Shown: positions 35,445 through 46,439, numbered from the stretch's first letter. The stretch is 64,000 bases of DNA from an uncultured Sunxiuqinia sp. (GCF_963678245.1 NZ_OY782770.1:372001-436000), one strand, 5' to 3'. Translations and numbers: made by a program. The notes: a model not told the origin generated them from the letters alone.

Positions 35445-35475
35445 TTTGCCCCACCCCAAAAAATGCTTACTTTTG
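35445..35475 (+). promoter_or_regulatory. Promoter of pheT
   Basis: TTTG at 35445 and TACTTTTG at 35468 with exactly 19 bases between. The start point is about 45 bases before the gene. Confidence 0.82.
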
Positions 35476-35527
35476 TCGGTCTCAAAAAGACTGACGTTCT
35501 CAAATTCAGTTTAAAAGCATTGCAATT

Positions 35528-37984
35528 ATGAAAATTTCTTACAAATGGTTGAAAGACTATATAAATACAGACCTGACTCCTCAGCAGCTGGAAGAAGTGC
35601 TGACCCAAACCGGCCTTGAGGTTGGTGGTATTGAAGAAGTTGAAAGCATCAAAGGCGGGCTTCGCGGATTGCTTATTGGCGAAGTATTAACCTGCGAGAA
35701 GCACCCAAACTCAGACCACCTCAGTAAAACAACGGTTGATGTTGGCACAGGAAATGTATTGCCAATTGTATGTGGGGCACCCAATGTTGCTGCCGGACAA
35801 AAAGTTGTGGTAGCTACAGTAGGAACAACTCTTTATAATGGCAATGACGAATTTGTAATCAAACGTGCTAAAATTCGTGGAGAAGAATCGCAAGGAATGA
35901 TTTGCGCCGAAGATGAAATCGGTGTTGGAGAAAATCATGATGGGATTATGGTTTTACCCGAAGATTCAGTGGTTGGAACTCCGGCCAGCGAATTTTTCAA
36001 GGTGGAATCCGATTTCGCCATTGAAATTGATTTGACACCCAACCGAATTGACGGAGCATCACACATTGGTGTTGCGCGCGATTTGGCCGCCTACCTGAAA
36101 CAAGAAAAAGACATTTCATATACCAAGCCATCAGTTGATGCATTTAAGGTGGATGACCATTCATTGGAACTTCCGGTTGAAGTGGTAAATCCCGAAGCTT
36201 GTCCACGATACTCCGGAGTAACGATCTCAGGAATTGAAATTAAGAAATCGCCAGACTGGTTTCAAAACCGACTGAAAGCAATCGGGCTCTCGCCAATCAA
36301 TAATGTAGTAGATATTACCAACTACGTTTTGTTTGAAACCGGCCAACCGCTACATGCTTTTGATGCTGAAGAAATTGCAGGCAATCGAGTGATTGTAAAA
36401 ACGATGTCCTCCGGAAGCAAATTTGTCACTCTGGATGATGTGGAACGTGAGCTGCACGAAGACGACCTGATGATTTGCAATGCAGAAGAAGGTATGTGTA
36501 TTGGCGGTGTTTTTGGTGGTATCAAGTCGGGTGTAAAGGAATCAACGACCTCCGTTTTCTTGGAGTCGGCTTGTTTCGATCCTGTTTTTATTCGTAAAAC
36601 AGCTCGTCGTCATGGACTGAATACCGACGCCTCATTCCGTTTTGAAAGAGGCACTGACCCCAACGGAGTCATTTACGCTTTAAAGCGGGCTGCAATGCTG
36701 ATTAAAGAAATTGCGGGAGGAAAAATCTCTTCAGAAATCGTTGATATCTATCCAGAGCCAATTGAAGACTTTAAAGTTGAAGTGAGCTATGCCAATATCA
36801 AACGGCTGATTGGCAAAGATCTTGGCGCCGAACGAATCAAACTGATTTTGGAAGGTCTGGAAATTAAGATTGATGAAGAAACGGAAACCGGACTGTCGCT
36901 TTCTGTTCCTCCATATCGTGTTGATGTGAAACGCGAAGCCGACGTTATTGAAGAAATCCTCCGCATATACGGCTACAACAATATTGAAATTCCAAGCCTG
37001 GTGAATGCTTCGCTACAATACTCACCCCTACACGACCCGGTAAAGATTCGCCGGGTAATGGCAGAAACATTAACAGCACAGGGATTTAACGAAATTTGGT
37101 CCAATTCGCTAACCAAAGCTTCGTATTACGAAAATGGTGAAACATTTAAGGATAAACACAGCGTTAAGCTTTTCAATCCGTTGAGTAACGACCTTGGCGT
37201 GATGCGTCAAACACTGTTGTTTGGCGGTTTAGAAGCGATAGCTTATAATGCCAACCGTCAGAATGCCGATTTGCGCTTGTACGAATTCGGTAATTGCTAT
37301 TTCCTGAACGGCCTGAAACTAAAAGAGGATGTGATGAAAAACTTCCGCGAGGAAGAGCACCTGGGAATTTTCATCAGCGGCCAAAAAGAAAAAGAAAGCT
37401 GGACTGTTGCGCAAAGTGAAAGCACTTTCTTTCAACTAAAATCATATGCTGAAAGCCTGCTGACAAAAATGGGATTGAAAGCCGACAAATTAGCGACTGA
37501 AGGTCTTAGCAACGAATTAATATCGGAAGGAATAGTTCTGTCAACCAAAAACGGAAATAAAAAGGTAGCAGAAATTGGTATCGTTCATCCTAAATTGAGG
37601 AAGCAATTTGACATTGAGAATTCGGTTTTCTACGCTGATCTTTCAATGGACAATATCATATTAGAACAGAAAAATAACAAGACGCTATTTAGCGAATTAT
37701 CAAAATATCCAGAAGTGCGCCGCGATTTAGCTTTATTGCTAAACAAAGACGTTCAGTTCGGGCAAATTCGAGACCTGGCGTTTAAAGTTGAGAAGAAGTT
37801 ACTTCGCTCGGTAGATCTGTTTGATGTGTACGAAGGGAAGGGAGTACCGGAAGGGAAAAAATCCTACGCCGTAAGTTTCACACTGCGCGATGATGACAAA
37901 ACACTTAAGGACAAACAAATTGACAAGATTATGCAGAAGCTGATCTTTCAGTTCGACAAAGAACTTGATGCTAAACTAAGATAA
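35528..37984 (+). CDS. pheT: Phenylalanyl-tRNA synthetase beta subunit
   Basis: Beta chain (818 residues) of the tetrameric enzyme that charges tRNA-Phe. It has the N-terminal tRNA-binding OB domain (GLLIGEVLTCEKHPNSDHLS), B3/B4 domains with editing site (NVVDITNYVLFETGQPLHAFD), the B5 domain, the catalytic-like core and the C-terminal ferredoxin-like anticodon-binding domain (LSKYPEVRRDLALLLNKD through TLKDKQIDKIMQKL). pheS is not adjacent, as is usual in Bacteroidota. Single gene with its own promoter and terminator. Confidence 0.97.
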   Translation: MKISYKWLKDYINTDLTPQQLEEVLTQTGLEVGGIEEVESIKGGLRGLLIGEVLTCEKHPNSDHLSKTTVDVGTGNVLPIVCGAPNVAAGQKVVVATVGTTLYNGNDEFVIKRAKIRGEESQGMICAEDEIGVGENHDGIMVLPEDSVVGTPASEFFKVESDFAIEIDLTPNRIDGASHIGVARDLAAYLKQEKDISYTKPSVDAFKVDDHSLELPVEVVNPEACPRYSGVTISGIEIKKSPDWFQNRLKAIGLSPINNVVDITNYVLFETGQPLHAFDAEEIAGNRVIVKTMSSGSKFVTLDDVERELHEDDLMICNAEEGMCIGGVFGGIKSGVKESTTSVFLESACFDPVFIRKTARRHGLNTDASFRFERGTDPNGVIYALKRAAMLIKEIAGGKISSEIVDIYPEPIEDFKVEVSYANIKRLIGKDLGAERIKLILEGLEIKIDEETETGLSLSVPPYRVDVKREADVIEEILRIYGYNNIEIPSLVNASLQYSPLHDPVKIRRVMAETLTAQGFNEIWSNSLTKASYYENGETFKDKHSVKLFNPLSNDLGVMRQTLLFGGLEAIAYNANRQNADLRLYEFGNCYFLNGLKLKEDVMKNFREEEHLGIFISGQKEKESWTVAQSESTFFQLKSYAESLLTKMGLKADKLATEGLSNELISEGIVLSTKNGNKKVAEIGIVHPKLRKQFDIENSVFYADLSMDNIILEQKNNKTLFSELSKYPEVRRDLALLLNKDVQFGQIRDLAFKVEKKLLRSVDLFDVYEGKGVPEGKKSYAVSFTLRDDDKTLKDKQIDKIMQKLIFQFDKELDAKLR

Positions 37985-37989
37985 AAGCA

Positions 37990-38020
37990 AAGCCATCAGG
38001 AACTTCCAGATGGCTTTTTT
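37990..38020 (+). terminator. Terminator of pheT
   Basis: AAGCCATC-AGGAACTTCCA-GATGGCTT followed by six Ts; a perfect 8-bp stem. Confidence 0.88.
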
Positions 38021-38050
38021 ATTTCACTTAATTTCACACGACATCCAAAT

Positions 38051-38971
38051 ATGACCAATAACCAGAAAGGTATTTTATATGCTATTATTACCGCATTCTT
38101 TTGGGGATTCCTTGCTATTTTCCTGAAAATAGCTGTTCAGGAAGTTGCACCTCAAACGGTAGTTTGGTTTCGTTTTGTAGTCGCTTTTGTTATGCTAGCT
38201 GGCTGGCAACTGTTTAAGAACCCTTCAAGCTTAAAAATACTAATCAAACCACCCAAATTACTTTTATTTGCAGCAATTGGTCTTTCATGGAATTACATGG
38301 GGTACATGCTCGGCATTCATTACACCAGTCCGAGCAACGCACAGGTGGTCATCCAAACTGGTCCAATTATTCTTGCTTTGGCCGGGGTTTTATTTTTTAA
38401 GGAGAGATTACAAAAAGTGCAACTGATCGGATTTGTTGTTGCCACTATCGGTTTTGCCTTTTTTTACAGTCAACAAATCGGGCAGATGATCGGACAGCAA
38501 GGACAATACAACATGGGAGTCTTATTCACGTTTAGCGGAGCTATCGCGTGGGCAATCTATGCTATTTTTCAAAAACAGTTGGTTGTATCAAATTCATCTG
38601 CAGGCCTAAACTTATTTCTGTTCGGATTTCCGGCTATAGTTTACATTCCCTTTATTGATTTTGCTCCATTAACAGAGATTAACTGGATTTGGTGGCTTGT
38701 TTTATTTTTTTTAGGAGTAAATACCTTGGTGGCTTATAGTTGCCTGGCCCTGGCTTTAAAGTACACACAAGCCAATAAAGTCAGCATTATTATCATTATC
38801 AATCCCATTATCACATTCGTTACAATGGGAATACTCACAAAAATGAATGTTTCGTGGATTGAAGGCGAACACTTTCCATTGCTATCGATCCTGGGTGCAG
38901 TAATCGTTTTGAGTGGCGCGGCTCTTGTGGTTGGAAAAAGGGAAAAGCTCAAAAAGCAATCAACGAACTAA
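38051..38971 (+). CDS. DMT-superfamily (EamA) transporter
   Basis: Inner-membrane permease of 306 residues with ten predicted helices in two EamA repeats: the first from ILYAIITAFFWGFLAIFLKI, the second from GVLFTFSGAIAWAIYAIFQK. Members export or import metabolites; substrate unknown. It is intact and clearly diverged from the frameshifted one at 30622. The C-terminus is short and basic, as usual. Confidence 0.9.
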   Translation: MTNNQKGILYAIITAFFWGFLAIFLKIAVQEVAPQTVVWFRFVVAFVMLAGWQLFKNPSSLKILIKPPKLLLFAAIGLSWNYMGYMLGIHYTSPSNAQVVIQTGPIILALAGVLFFKERLQKVQLIGFVVATIGFAFFYSQQIGQMIGQQGQYNMGVLFTFSGAIAWAIYAIFQKQLVVSNSSAGLNLFLFGFPAIVYIPFIDFAPLTEINWIWWLVLFFLGVNTLVAYSCLALALKYTQANKVSIIIIINPIITFVTMGILTKMNVSWIEGEHFPLLSILGAVIVLSGAALVVGKREKLKKQSTN

Positions 38972-39039
38972 CTACCAACATATCAACAGCTGATTATAAA
39001 TCTGCCTTATCTTCTAAAAAAACTTATTCTCGATTTGTA

Positions 39040-40404
39040 CTAATTGCAAAGAGTATTGATCAATTGGTCAGGAGTAACTACTTGCTGTTCACCCGTTTTC
39101 ATATTCTTGAGAGTTACCTTTCCCTGCTTAATTTCTTCCTCGCCCACCAAAACAACAAAAGCAACTTCTTTCCGGTTTGCCCAAGTCATTTGCTTTTTCA
39201 TTTTAGCCGATTCAGGATAGATCTCGGCATTTACTCGTTGAGCACGAAGCTTGGCCAAAATAGGTAAGCAGTAAGCTTCTTCTTTTTCGCCAAAATTCAC
39301 AAACATGACTTTGGTTGATGCAACGGCATCTTCGGGGAAAAGCTCCAGCTGGGTCATCACATCGTAAATACGGTCGGCACCAAACGAAATACCAACGCCT
39401 GACACATCCGGCATTCCAAAAATTCCAGTCAGGTCGTCGTAACGGCCACCTCCACAAATACTACCAATCTGCACATCTTTGGCTTTCACCTCAAAAATAG
39501 CACCGGTATAATAATTCAATCCACGCGCAAGAGTCAGATCAAGTTCTACTTCCGTTTTTAACTCAAAACCTGAAAGATATCCAAACAAAGTTCGCATCTC
39601 CTCCACCCCTTTTTTCCCAACAGTCGTTGCTCTAATCACTGCATCAATCTGATCCAGTTTTTCCTCATTGGTTCCACTCAACGTTAGAATAGGTTGAAGT
39701 TTGTCCACGGCATCTTGTGAGACCCCTTTATCCAACAGCTCAAGGTTTACTTTATCTAACCCAATTTTATCTAACTTGTCGATGGCCACTGTAATATCAA
39801 CAATGCGGTCTGCTTCGCCAATGGTTTCAGCAATTCCGGCTAAAATTTTCCGATTATTAATTTTCACCACCGTATTGATCTTCAACTTGGTGAAAACATC
39901 ATTAATAATCTGCACCAATTCCAGTTCATTCAACAATGAAGTGCTGCCAATCATGTCAACATCGCATTGATAGAATTCACGGTAACGACCTTTTTGAGGG
40001 CGGTCGGCACGCCAAACCGGCTGAATCTGGTAGCGTTTAAAAGGGAATGAAATATCGTTTCGATGTTGCACAACAAAACGGGCAAAAGGCACGGTCAGAT
40101 CGTACCGCAATCCTTTTTCTGAAATTTGATTGGTTAATCGAATGCTATTGCGTTTTTGTAACTCAGCATCGCTTACCTTCGAAATAAAATCACCTGAGTT
40201 CATGATTTTAAACAGCAGCTTGTCCCCTTCTTCGCCATACTTTCCCATTAAAGTCGACAGGTTTTCCATAGCTGGCGTTTCGATGGGCTGAAATCCGTAA
40301 CGTTGAAAAATTTCCTTAACAGTATCAAAAATGTAATTCCGGCGAGCCATTTCTACCGGAGAGAAGTCGCGTGTTCCTTTGGGGATTGAAGGTTTTTGAG
40401 CCAT
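39040..40404 (-). CDS. hisS: Histidyl-tRNA synthetase
   Basis: Class II synthetase of about 454 residues that charges tRNA-His. Motifs: [14 protein letters not shown] at the N-terminus, motif 2 region [26 protein letters not shown], His-specific [15 protein letters not shown] and [13 protein letters not shown], and the anticodon-binding domain at the end. I start at [14 protein letters not shown] (40404); the frame is open to 40488 but the added residues are not family-like. Confidence 0.96.
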   Translation of the reverse strand: MAQKPSIPKGTRDFSPVEMARRNYIFDTVKEIFQRYGFQPIETPAMENLSTLMGKYGEEGDKLLFKIMNSGDFISKVSDAELQKRNSIRLTNQISEKGLRYDLTVPFARFVVQHRNDISFPFKRYQIQPVWRADRPQKGRYREFYQCDVDMIGSTSLLNELELVQIINDVFTKLKINTVVKINNRKILAGIAETIGEADRIVDITVAIDKLDKIGLDKVNLELLDKGVSQDAVDKLQPILTLSGTNEEKLDQIDAVIRATTVGKKGVEEMRTLFGYLSGFELKTEVELDLTLARGLNYYTGAIFEVKAKDVQIGSICGGGRYDDLTGIFGMPDVSGVGISFGADRIYDVMTQLELFPEDAVASTKVMFVNFGEKEEAYCLPILAKLRAQRVNAEIYPESAKMKKQMTWANRKEVAFVVLVGEEEIKQGKVTLKNMKTGEQQVVTPDQLINTLCN

Positions 40405-40559
40405 AATCTGTTTTTTATTTCGAATTGCAAAAGTAACTAAAAACAAGAAAAGCCGGAATTGATCCGACTTTTTTCCATGCATTTTCAATATTTATTAATT
40501 CCGGATCCAGTAATCCTGCAAAATCTTTATTTTTGTTACTCATGTAAAGAATTGGTAGA

Positions 40560-41936
40560 CTACTTTTTCCAAATGTGTTCCATTTCTTCTAAGGTCTTTC
40601 CTTTTGTTTCGGGAACCATTTTCCAAACAAAAAAGAAAGAAAATACGCTCATAACACCGTAAAACCCGTAAGTTACAGCGCCACTAAATTCCATCATTGA
40701 TGGATAAGTTGATGAAATGAAATAGTTGGCAGTCCATTGTGCTACAACAGCTACAGCAACCGCACGCCCACGAATCTTATTCGGAAAAATCTCAGAAATC
40801 AAAACCCAGCAGATAGGACCCCACGACATCATAAACGAAGCCGTGTAAACAATGATGAATACTAAGGTACTGATCCCAATAATTTCAAAGAACGCCAAGC
40901 CTGCAATAGCAAACATGCCAATGGCCATTCCAATTGAACCAACCATCATTAGAGGTTTTCGTCCCCATTTGTCGACGGTGAGAATTGCGACTACTGTGAA
41001 AATTACGTTGATCAAGCCCATCACGACTGTCTGCAACATAGAAGCATCTTTTCCGGCGCCCATGCTTTCAAAAATCCGGGGTGCGTAGTAAAGTGCCACA
41101 TTGATACCAACAAACTGCTGAAAAACAGAAAGTAAAACTCCTATTACGATAACCATTTTCCCATACGAGAAGATTTTTCCTGAGTGGTGCTCTAACGTAC
41201 TTTTAATATCATTCAGGATTTCTTTCGCTCGGCTGGGACCATTAATTTTTTCAAGAATACTTAATGCCTCATTATCTTTTTGTTTTAACACCAGATACCT
41301 CGGTGTTTCAGGAACAAAGAAAAGCAAGATTCCAAACAGACCGGCAGGGATTGACTCAGACAGAAACATACGTCTCCATCCGATTGTATTCACCCATTCT
41401 ACTGTTTGACCGTTTGATATTCCCCAGTTTACAAAATAAACGACAAGCATTCCGAAGATGATTGTAAATTGGTTAAGCGAAACCAGACGTCCTCTAATTT
41501 CGGCAGGCGAAATCTCTCCAATATACATTGGAACAATTGCCGAAGCCATTCCGACGCCAATACCTCCAATAATCCGGTAAAAATTAAACATATATAAAAG
41601 CGCCATGGTTGCTTTTCCCTTTTCAAAAAACAAGAATTCCGGATATCCAGACCCCAAAGCTGATAAGAAAAACAAAAGAGCAGCAATCATCAAGGATCTC
41701 TTTCTTCCTATTTTTGACGCAAAAATACCGGAAATACCACCACCGATAATACATCCAATCAAAGCGCTGGAAATTGTTAATCCGTGAACCAGCGTACTGA
41801 GCCCCTGGCTGTCTATCAAAAAAGCCTGCACCGATTTTTCTGCACCAGAAATTACTGCGGTGTCGTAACCAAACAATAAACCACCAAGCGTTGCTACAAA
41901 AGTAATAGCAATGATAAAGAAATTGTTTTGTTTCAT
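40560..41936 (-). CDS. xylE: Sugar porter, XylE-type D-xylose:H+ symporter
   Basis: Twelve-helix MFS sugar porter of about 458 residues. Signatures are LLFGYDTAVISGAEKSVQ in helix 1, GRKRSLMIAA, the RGRLVSLNQF loop, PETPRYLVLK at the central loop and PETKGKTLEEME at the C-terminus. Start MKQNNFFIIAI (41936) leads straight into helix 1; upstream in-frame codons lie in the intergenic hairpin region. As the last gene after xylB and xylA it should bring in xylose. Confidence 0.92.
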   Translation of the reverse strand: MKQNNFFIIAITFVATLGGLLFGYDTAVISGAEKSVQAFLIDSQGLSTLVHGLTISSALIGCIIGGGISGIFASKIGRKRSLMIAALLFFLSALGSGYPEFLFFEKGKATMALLYMFNFYRIIGGIGVGMASAIVPMYIGEISPAEIRGRLVSLNQFTIIFGMLVVYFVNWGISNGQTVEWVNTIGWRRMFLSESIPAGLFGILLFFVPETPRYLVLKQKDNEALSILEKINGPSRAKEILNDIKSTLEHHSGKIFSYGKMVIVIGVLLSVFQQFVGINVALYYAPRIFESMGAGKDASMLQTVVMGLINVIFTVVAILTVDKWGRKPLMMVGSIGMAIGMFAIAGLAFFEIIGISTLVFIIVYTASFMMSWGPICWVLISEIFPNKIRGRAVAVAVVAQWTANYFISSTYPSMMEFSGAVTYGFYGVMSVFSFFFVWKMVPETKGKTLEEMEHIWKK

Positions 41937-42030
41937 TCGTATTGTTTTATTTCGTGATACTATGCTTGTTGCCTGTCGGCTTCTTGCACTATTTATCAGT
42001 ATTAGGTTAATGAACGATTGAAAATGCACG

Positions 42031-42064
42031 AACCCGAATCAAAACAAAAGTCTTGATTCGGGTT
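42031..42064 (-). terminator. Strong hairpin between xylA and xylE
   Basis: Perfect 12-bp stem AACCCGAATCAA/TTGATTCGGGTT with a 10-base loop. The U-run on the xyl strand is weak, so it may attenuate or stabilise rather than end the transcript, giving less xylE than xylAB mRNA. Confidence 0.55.
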
Positions 42065-42107
42065 TTCAATACAATTTTATTTAAGTTACAGCTTCATCAA
42101 TCGACGA

Positions 42108-43433
42108 TTAGATGTAGCTGTTAATGAGTTGTTCAAACATCTCTTGCTTACCGCTGATTTGTTTAGGTTCGCCAATTTCTTTAGAAGCAGCGTACAAGTC
42201 CTCCATTGATAATTTACCGGCTTCAAATTCGGCACCTTTTCCTGAACTATAAGAAGCATAACGCGCTTTTCTAAGTTCCAGATAATTTGAGTTTTTCAGA
42301 ATATCATCAGCAACAACCAGCCCCCGGGCAAAAGTATCCATCCCTGAAATATGGGCGATGAAAATATCCTCCAAATCAGTTGAATTACGACGTGTTTTAG
42401 CATCGAAGTTAATTCCGCCATGCGTGAACCCTCCGGCGCTGATAATCTCCAGCATCGCTTCAGTTGTTTCATAAATATTAGTTGGGAATTCGTCAGTATC
42501 CCATCCGTTTTGATAGTCACCTTTGTTGGCGTCAATCGATCCCAGCATGTCGGCATCAGAAGCCATACGCAATTCGTGGGCAAACGAATGTCCGGCCAAG
42601 GTAGCGTGATTTACTTCGATATTCATTTTGAAATCGTCGGCCAATCCATTCTTTTCCAAAAAGCCTAAAATTGTTTGTGTGTCGTAATCATACTGGTGTT
42701 TGGTAGGCTCCATCGGTTTTGGCTCAATCAGGAAAGTGCCTTTAAATCCTTGCTTGCGGCCATAGTCGCGTGCCAAACGCAGGAATTGCCCCATGTGGTC
42801 CAGTTCTTTTTTCGTATTGGTATTCAGCAGGCTCATGTAACCTTCGCGTCCTCCCCAAAATACATAACCTGTTCCACCCAAAGCGATTGTTGCATCAATG
42901 GCATTTTTAACCTGTACCGATGCATTTGCCAATACGTTGAAATCAGGGTTGGTTGAAGCACCATTCATATACCGGGGGTTAGAAAACACGTTAGCAGTTC
43001 CCCAAAGTAATTTTACACCGGTAGCTTCCTGACGGGCTTTGGCTTCATCCACCATTTTTGCCAATCGTTGCTCAATTTCAAATACTGTTCCGTCACCAAC
43101 AACGTCAGTGTCGTGGAAACAATAGAACGGAGCACCTATTTTTGTAATGAATTCAAATGCGGCGTCCATGCGCTCTTTTGCAGCATCAAGTTTGTCTGAA
43201 GCGCCATCCCACGGAAAAACATGTGTGCCGGGACCAAAAGGATCGCCACCATCACCGCAGAAGGTGTGCCAGTAGGCAACCGCAAAACGTAAATACTCCT
43301 TCATGGTTTTACCGCCAACAACTCGGTTTTCATCATACCATTTAAATGCCAGTGGATTTTTTGAATCCTGTCCTTCAAACTTGATTTTATCAATGCCTGA
43401 AAAGTACTCTTTGTTGCCTTTGAAAAATGTCAT
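42108..43433 (-). CDS. xylA: Xylose isomerase
   Basis: Converts D-xylose to D-xylulose; 441 residues, the long class II type with the N-terminal extension. Metal and catalytic motifs are present: YCFHDTDVV (catalytic His), [29 protein letters not shown] and [20 protein letters not shown]. Middle gene of the xyl operon, 73 bases after xylB. Confidence 0.97.
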   Translation of the reverse strand: MTFFKGNKEYFSGIDKIKFEGQDSKNPLAFKWYDENRVVGGKTMKEYLRFAVAYWHTFCGDGGDPFGPGTHVFPWDGASDKLDAAKERMDAAFEFITKIGAPFYCFHDTDVVGDGTVFEIEQRLAKMVDEAKARQEATGVKLLWGTANVFSNPRYMNGASTNPDFNVLANASVQVKNAIDATIALGGTGYVFWGGREGYMSLLNTNTKKELDHMGQFLRLARDYGRKQGFKGTFLIEPKPMEPTKHQYDYDTQTILGFLEKNGLADDFKMNIEVNHATLAGHSFAHELRMASDADMLGSIDANKGDYQNGWDTDEFPTNIYETTEAMLEIISAGGFTHGGINFDAKTRRNSTDLEDIFIAHISGMDTFARGLVVADDILKNSNYLELRKARYASYSSGKGAEFEAGKLSMEDLYAASKEIGEPKQISGKQEMFEQLINSYI

Positions 43434-43506
43434 AATCTCATTTATTAAATTCGTTATTAATTTATTTTATCGTATTCGGTGGATGTTTTTCCCAAATAAT
43501 AAATTC

Positions 43507-44994
43507 TTATTTGATTGCTTTCTCGAGTTCTTTTTTCCAGCTTTCGTAAGCTGCATGATAAGCTACTACACGCTGCGGATCTGGTTTTATTGTCTCTAAT
43601 TTCGTTAAGTTGGAAAAAGCTTCTTGTGAGGATGAATAATAGCCTGATCCAATTCCGGCACCACGTGCGGCACCAACCGAACCATCGGTATTGTACAATT
43701 CTATGGTAGCTCCGGTAACTCCGGCGAGTGTTTCTCTGAAGATTGGGCTCAAAAACATATTTGCTTTTCCCGCACGAATTACTTTCGCTTTAATGCCGAT
43801 GGTTTCCATCACTTCCATGCCATATTTAAAAGAGAAGACAATGCCTTCTTGCGCGGCACGGAAAAGATGAGCCTGACTATGAATATTGAAATTAATTCCA
43901 GCCAAAGTGGCTCCCGGATTTTTATTTTCCAGTACACGTTCTGCTCCATTTCCAAATGGCAAAATGCTCAATCCGTCAGATCCAATTGCGATTTCGGATG
44001 CCATATCGTTCATCTTTTCGTATGAAATGCCACTGTCTCCAACATTTTTATTCAACCAGGAATTTAGAATTCCGGTTCCGTTAATGCAAAGCAACACTCC
44101 CAATCGGTTCGATTTTGCAGAGTAGTTCACGTGAGCAAAGGTATTTACCCGCGATTTTGGGTCGTAGGCCACTTCTTCGCTAACACCATAAACAACTCCC
44201 GATGTTCCTGCAGTTGTGGCAATCTCTCCTGGATTTAGCACGTTAAGCGACAAGGCGTTATTGGGCTGATCTCCTGCACGATAGCTTATTTTTGTTCCTT
44301 TTTCCAAACCAAGCTCGTTGGCGGCAAATTCACTCACCTCACTTTGAACTGAGAATGTGGGAACTATCTCCGGAACGAACGAAGCGTCAAATCCGTAATA
44401 TTCCATCACCAGCTTCGAAACTTCATTTTGCTGGAAGTCCCAAAAAATGCCTTCTGACAGACCACTCACAGTTGTTTTAATTTCGCCACTCAGTTTCATG
44501 GCGATATAATCACCCGGAAGCATAATTTTATGAATGCGGCTGTATTGTTCAGGCTCATTGTCTTTGATCCACTTCAGTTTTGATGCGGTGAAGTTGCCCG
44601 GAGAATTTAGTAGGCTGGTCAGGCATTTTTCTTCGCCTATTTCTTTTAAAGCTTGGTTGCCAATAGCGGCAGCACGGCTATCGCACCAAATAATTGATGG
44701 GCGAATCACTTGCTGATCTTTATCAACCATAACTAAACCGTGCATTTGGTACGAAATACCAATTGAATCGATATCTTTTGGGTCAACTTTTGACTCTGAA
44801 AGTACTTCCTGAAGCGCTAGTTTCAAATTTCCCCACCATTGTTCAGGCTCTTGTTCTGCCCAACCGGTTTGCCTAGCAGTAATTTTCATTTCTTGTTTAG
44901 GGTAAAATGACGAAGAAACACATTCTCCTGATTTGCCTGCAATTAGTGAGACTTTGACAGATGAACTGCCGATATCAAATCCAAGTAAATACAT
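43507..44994 (-). CDS. xylB: Xylulokinase
   Basis: FGGY-family kinase of 495 residues phosphorylating D-xylulose to feed the pentose phosphate pathway. N-terminal phosphate-1 motif LLGFDIGSSSVKVSLI, the substrate residue region SYQMHGLVMVD, catalytic Asp in SYRAGDQPNNALSLN, and C-terminal phosphate-2/adenosine region with GGAGIGSGYYS-like sequence. First gene after the operon promoter. Confidence 0.96.
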   Translation of the reverse strand: MYLLGFDIGSSSVKVSLIAGKSGECVSSSFYPKQEMKITARQTGWAEQEPEQWWGNLKLALQEVLSESKVDPKDIDSIGISYQMHGLVMVDKDQQVIRPSIIWCDSRAAAIGNQALKEIGEEKCLTSLLNSPGNFTASKLKWIKDNEPEQYSRIHKIMLPGDYIAMKLSGEIKTTVSGLSEGIFWDFQQNEVSKLVMEYYGFDASFVPEIVPTFSVQSEVSEFAANELGLEKGTKISYRAGDQPNNALSLNVLNPGEIATTAGTSGVVYGVSEEVAYDPKSRVNTFAHVNYSAKSNRLGVLLCINGTGILNSWLNKNVGDSGISYEKMNDMASEIAIGSDGLSILPFGNGAERVLENKNPGATLAGINFNIHSQAHLFRAAQEGIVFSFKYGMEVMETIGIKAKVIRAGKANMFLSPIFRETLAGVTGATIELYNTDGSVGAARGAGIGSGYYSSSQEAFSNLTKLETIKPDPQRVVAYHAAYESWKKELEKAIK

Positions 44995-45055
44995 TCTTGT
45001 TAACTTATTAGTTTGTTTTATTATTCAGCCAACCGTTCTGTTCTGGTATGCTCTG

Positions 45056-45086
45056 CAAATATAGATGCAGGTGAGCCTATTTCAAA
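45056..45086 (-). promoter_or_regulatory. Promoter of the xylB-xylA-xylE operon
   Basis: On the minus strand TTTG and TATATTTG are separated by exactly 19 bases. The start is about 55 bases before xylB, so the operon can be expressed apart from the regulator gene. Confidence 0.85.
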
Positions 45087-45093
45087 ACGCTCA

Positions 45094-45103
45094 AAACATG
45101 TTT
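45094..45103. promoter_or_regulatory. Candidate XylR operator
   Basis: The palindrome AAACATGTTT lies 8 bases upstream of the -33 element of the xyl promoter, next to the end of the regulator gene. Location fits an activator-type site; binding is inferred. Confidence 0.35.
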
Positions 45104-45116
45104 AAAAACACCTCTA

Positions 45117-46112
45117 CTACAGAGAGCTACGCACCATTAACTTGGTAGGGATGCATAAATTCACATGATCGCCAGTCGAAACAAATTCGGCAGCTTTCCG
45201 GCCCATCAATTCAAAATCGGTCGATATTACGGTTACTCCATCTTTTACATATTTTTTCATTGGAGTTTCGTTGTACGAGATTACGCCTGCTTCTTTTCCA
45301 AGTGTGTACTGTTTTTGGTCGCATTGATCGAGAAAACGAGCCAACATCCGGTCGCTGACCATTAGGTAAAGATCTCCGGCATTCACATCCAATTCTTTCG
45401 ATTTTCTCATTGTCAGGAATGATATATTGTAATTCTTACAAAACGACTCAAAATATCTGATCGATTCTTTCGGGTGGTAAGTGAATTCCGGATACAAATA
45501 AATGAAACGTTTATATTTTTTTATGAGTTCAATATCCTTTTCAAAAGATTCGTACAAAGCTTGCCCAAACCCCTGATAAATGCACGAGTTCAGCTTTGAA
45601 ACGTGCACATTCCAGTCGATGATCAGTAGCTTATTACCAGGAATTTCTTTGATGATATCCGGTACTCGCTCATGATCAAAATTCATGATAATATACTTGG
45701 TGTATTTTCCGATACTTTCTTTAATAATCGTTTCAAATACATTGATATTGTAGTGATGAAAGTGAAGATCGACTGTAATGTTTTCGGGAAGATTGTCTAA
45801 AAACGAACCGTATAAAACTTCTTTGTATGCCTTAAAGGTATCCAGGAAGAGAAACACTTTGGTGGTAGCCTTGGCTACAAAGTAGCCTTTATGTGGCACC
45901 GATTCGATAATGCCCCTATTTTTTAGTTCAGCATATGATTTAAAAACCGTGTCGCGCGATAAAGAACTTTCTTTACACAACTGATTGACCGATGGCAAAA
46001 TGTCACCGGCCTGTAGCAAATTTTTACTAATGGCCTCTGTCACAGCGTCAATTAATTGTTGAAATTTTAGTTGGTTTGAGCTCTGGTCAATCTGGAAATG
46101 AAACTTGCTCAT
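45117..46112 (-). CDS. GntR-type transcriptional regulator of xylose use
   Basis: A 331-residue regulator combining an N-terminal GntR winged helix (QLKFQQLIDAVTEAISKNLL, then LPSVNQLCKESSLSRDTVFKS) with a C-terminal periplasmic-binding-protein-like sugar domain. This layout is that of the Bacteroidota AraR/XylR-type regulators. I start at MSKFHFQIDQ (46112) since the winged helix begins there. It lies immediately upstream of xylB in the same direction, so xylose or xylulose is the expected effector. Confidence 0.88.
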   Translation of the reverse strand: MSKFHFQIDQSSNQLKFQQLIDAVTEAISKNLLQAGDILPSVNQLCKESSLSRDTVFKSYAELKNRGIIESVPHKGYFVAKATTKVFLFLDTFKAYKEVLYGSFLDNLPENITVDLHFHHYNINVFETIIKESIGKYTKYIIMNFDHERVPDIIKEIPGNKLLIIDWNVHVSKLNSCIYQGFGQALYESFEKDIELIKKYKRFIYLYPEFTYHPKESIRYFESFCKNYNISFLTMRKSKELDVNAGDLYLMVSDRMLARFLDQCDQKQYTLGKEAGVISYNETPMKKYVKDGVTVISTDFELMGRKAAEFVSTGDHVNLCIPTKLMVRSSL

Positions 46113-46219
46113 AGTAAAAAAGCTAAATATGTTCTGTTCTGTTATGCAAACATACAAAACAAATCAGAAACTTGCTTTTTCTTTTTGGAATGTGGGTAAT
46201 AATAAAAAGGAATTATCGT

Positions 46220-46423
46220 TTAAAAGAAAAGGATAAGTGGAGAGTTTTTAATTATACTTCTTAATTTGATCAATTCGGTATATTCTCCCTTATCCTTTTC
46301 TATTTCTAAAATTAGACTTTTCGATTGATATTTTAAAGTATTCTGAATAGAAATAGTTGCTCCAGGTCTCCTTTTCATTTCAAAATCAAACTCATAGAGA
46401 GTTATGCATATGAAGTTAATCAT
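46220..46423 (-). CDS. Short open frame of doubtful coding value
   Basis: A 67-codon frame between the xylose regulator and the proline dehydrogenase terminator. From its internal ATG it reads MKRRPGATISIQNTLKYQSK followed by a charged helix and a hydrophobic end. No family match, no ribosome site, low complexity similar to surrounding DNA. It could be a gene remnant or chance. Confidence 0.2.
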   Translation of the reverse strand: MINFICITLYEFDFEMKRRPGATISIQNTLKYQSKSLILEIEKDKGEYTELIKLRSIIKNSPLILFF

Positions 46424-46439
46424 GTGCTCAGGAGTTCAT

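Noticed and set aside
35201-35527. T-box or other tRNA-sensing leader before pheT
   Set aside because: The promoter lies only 45-50 bases before the start codon, leaving no room for a T-box, and no T-box sequence is seen.
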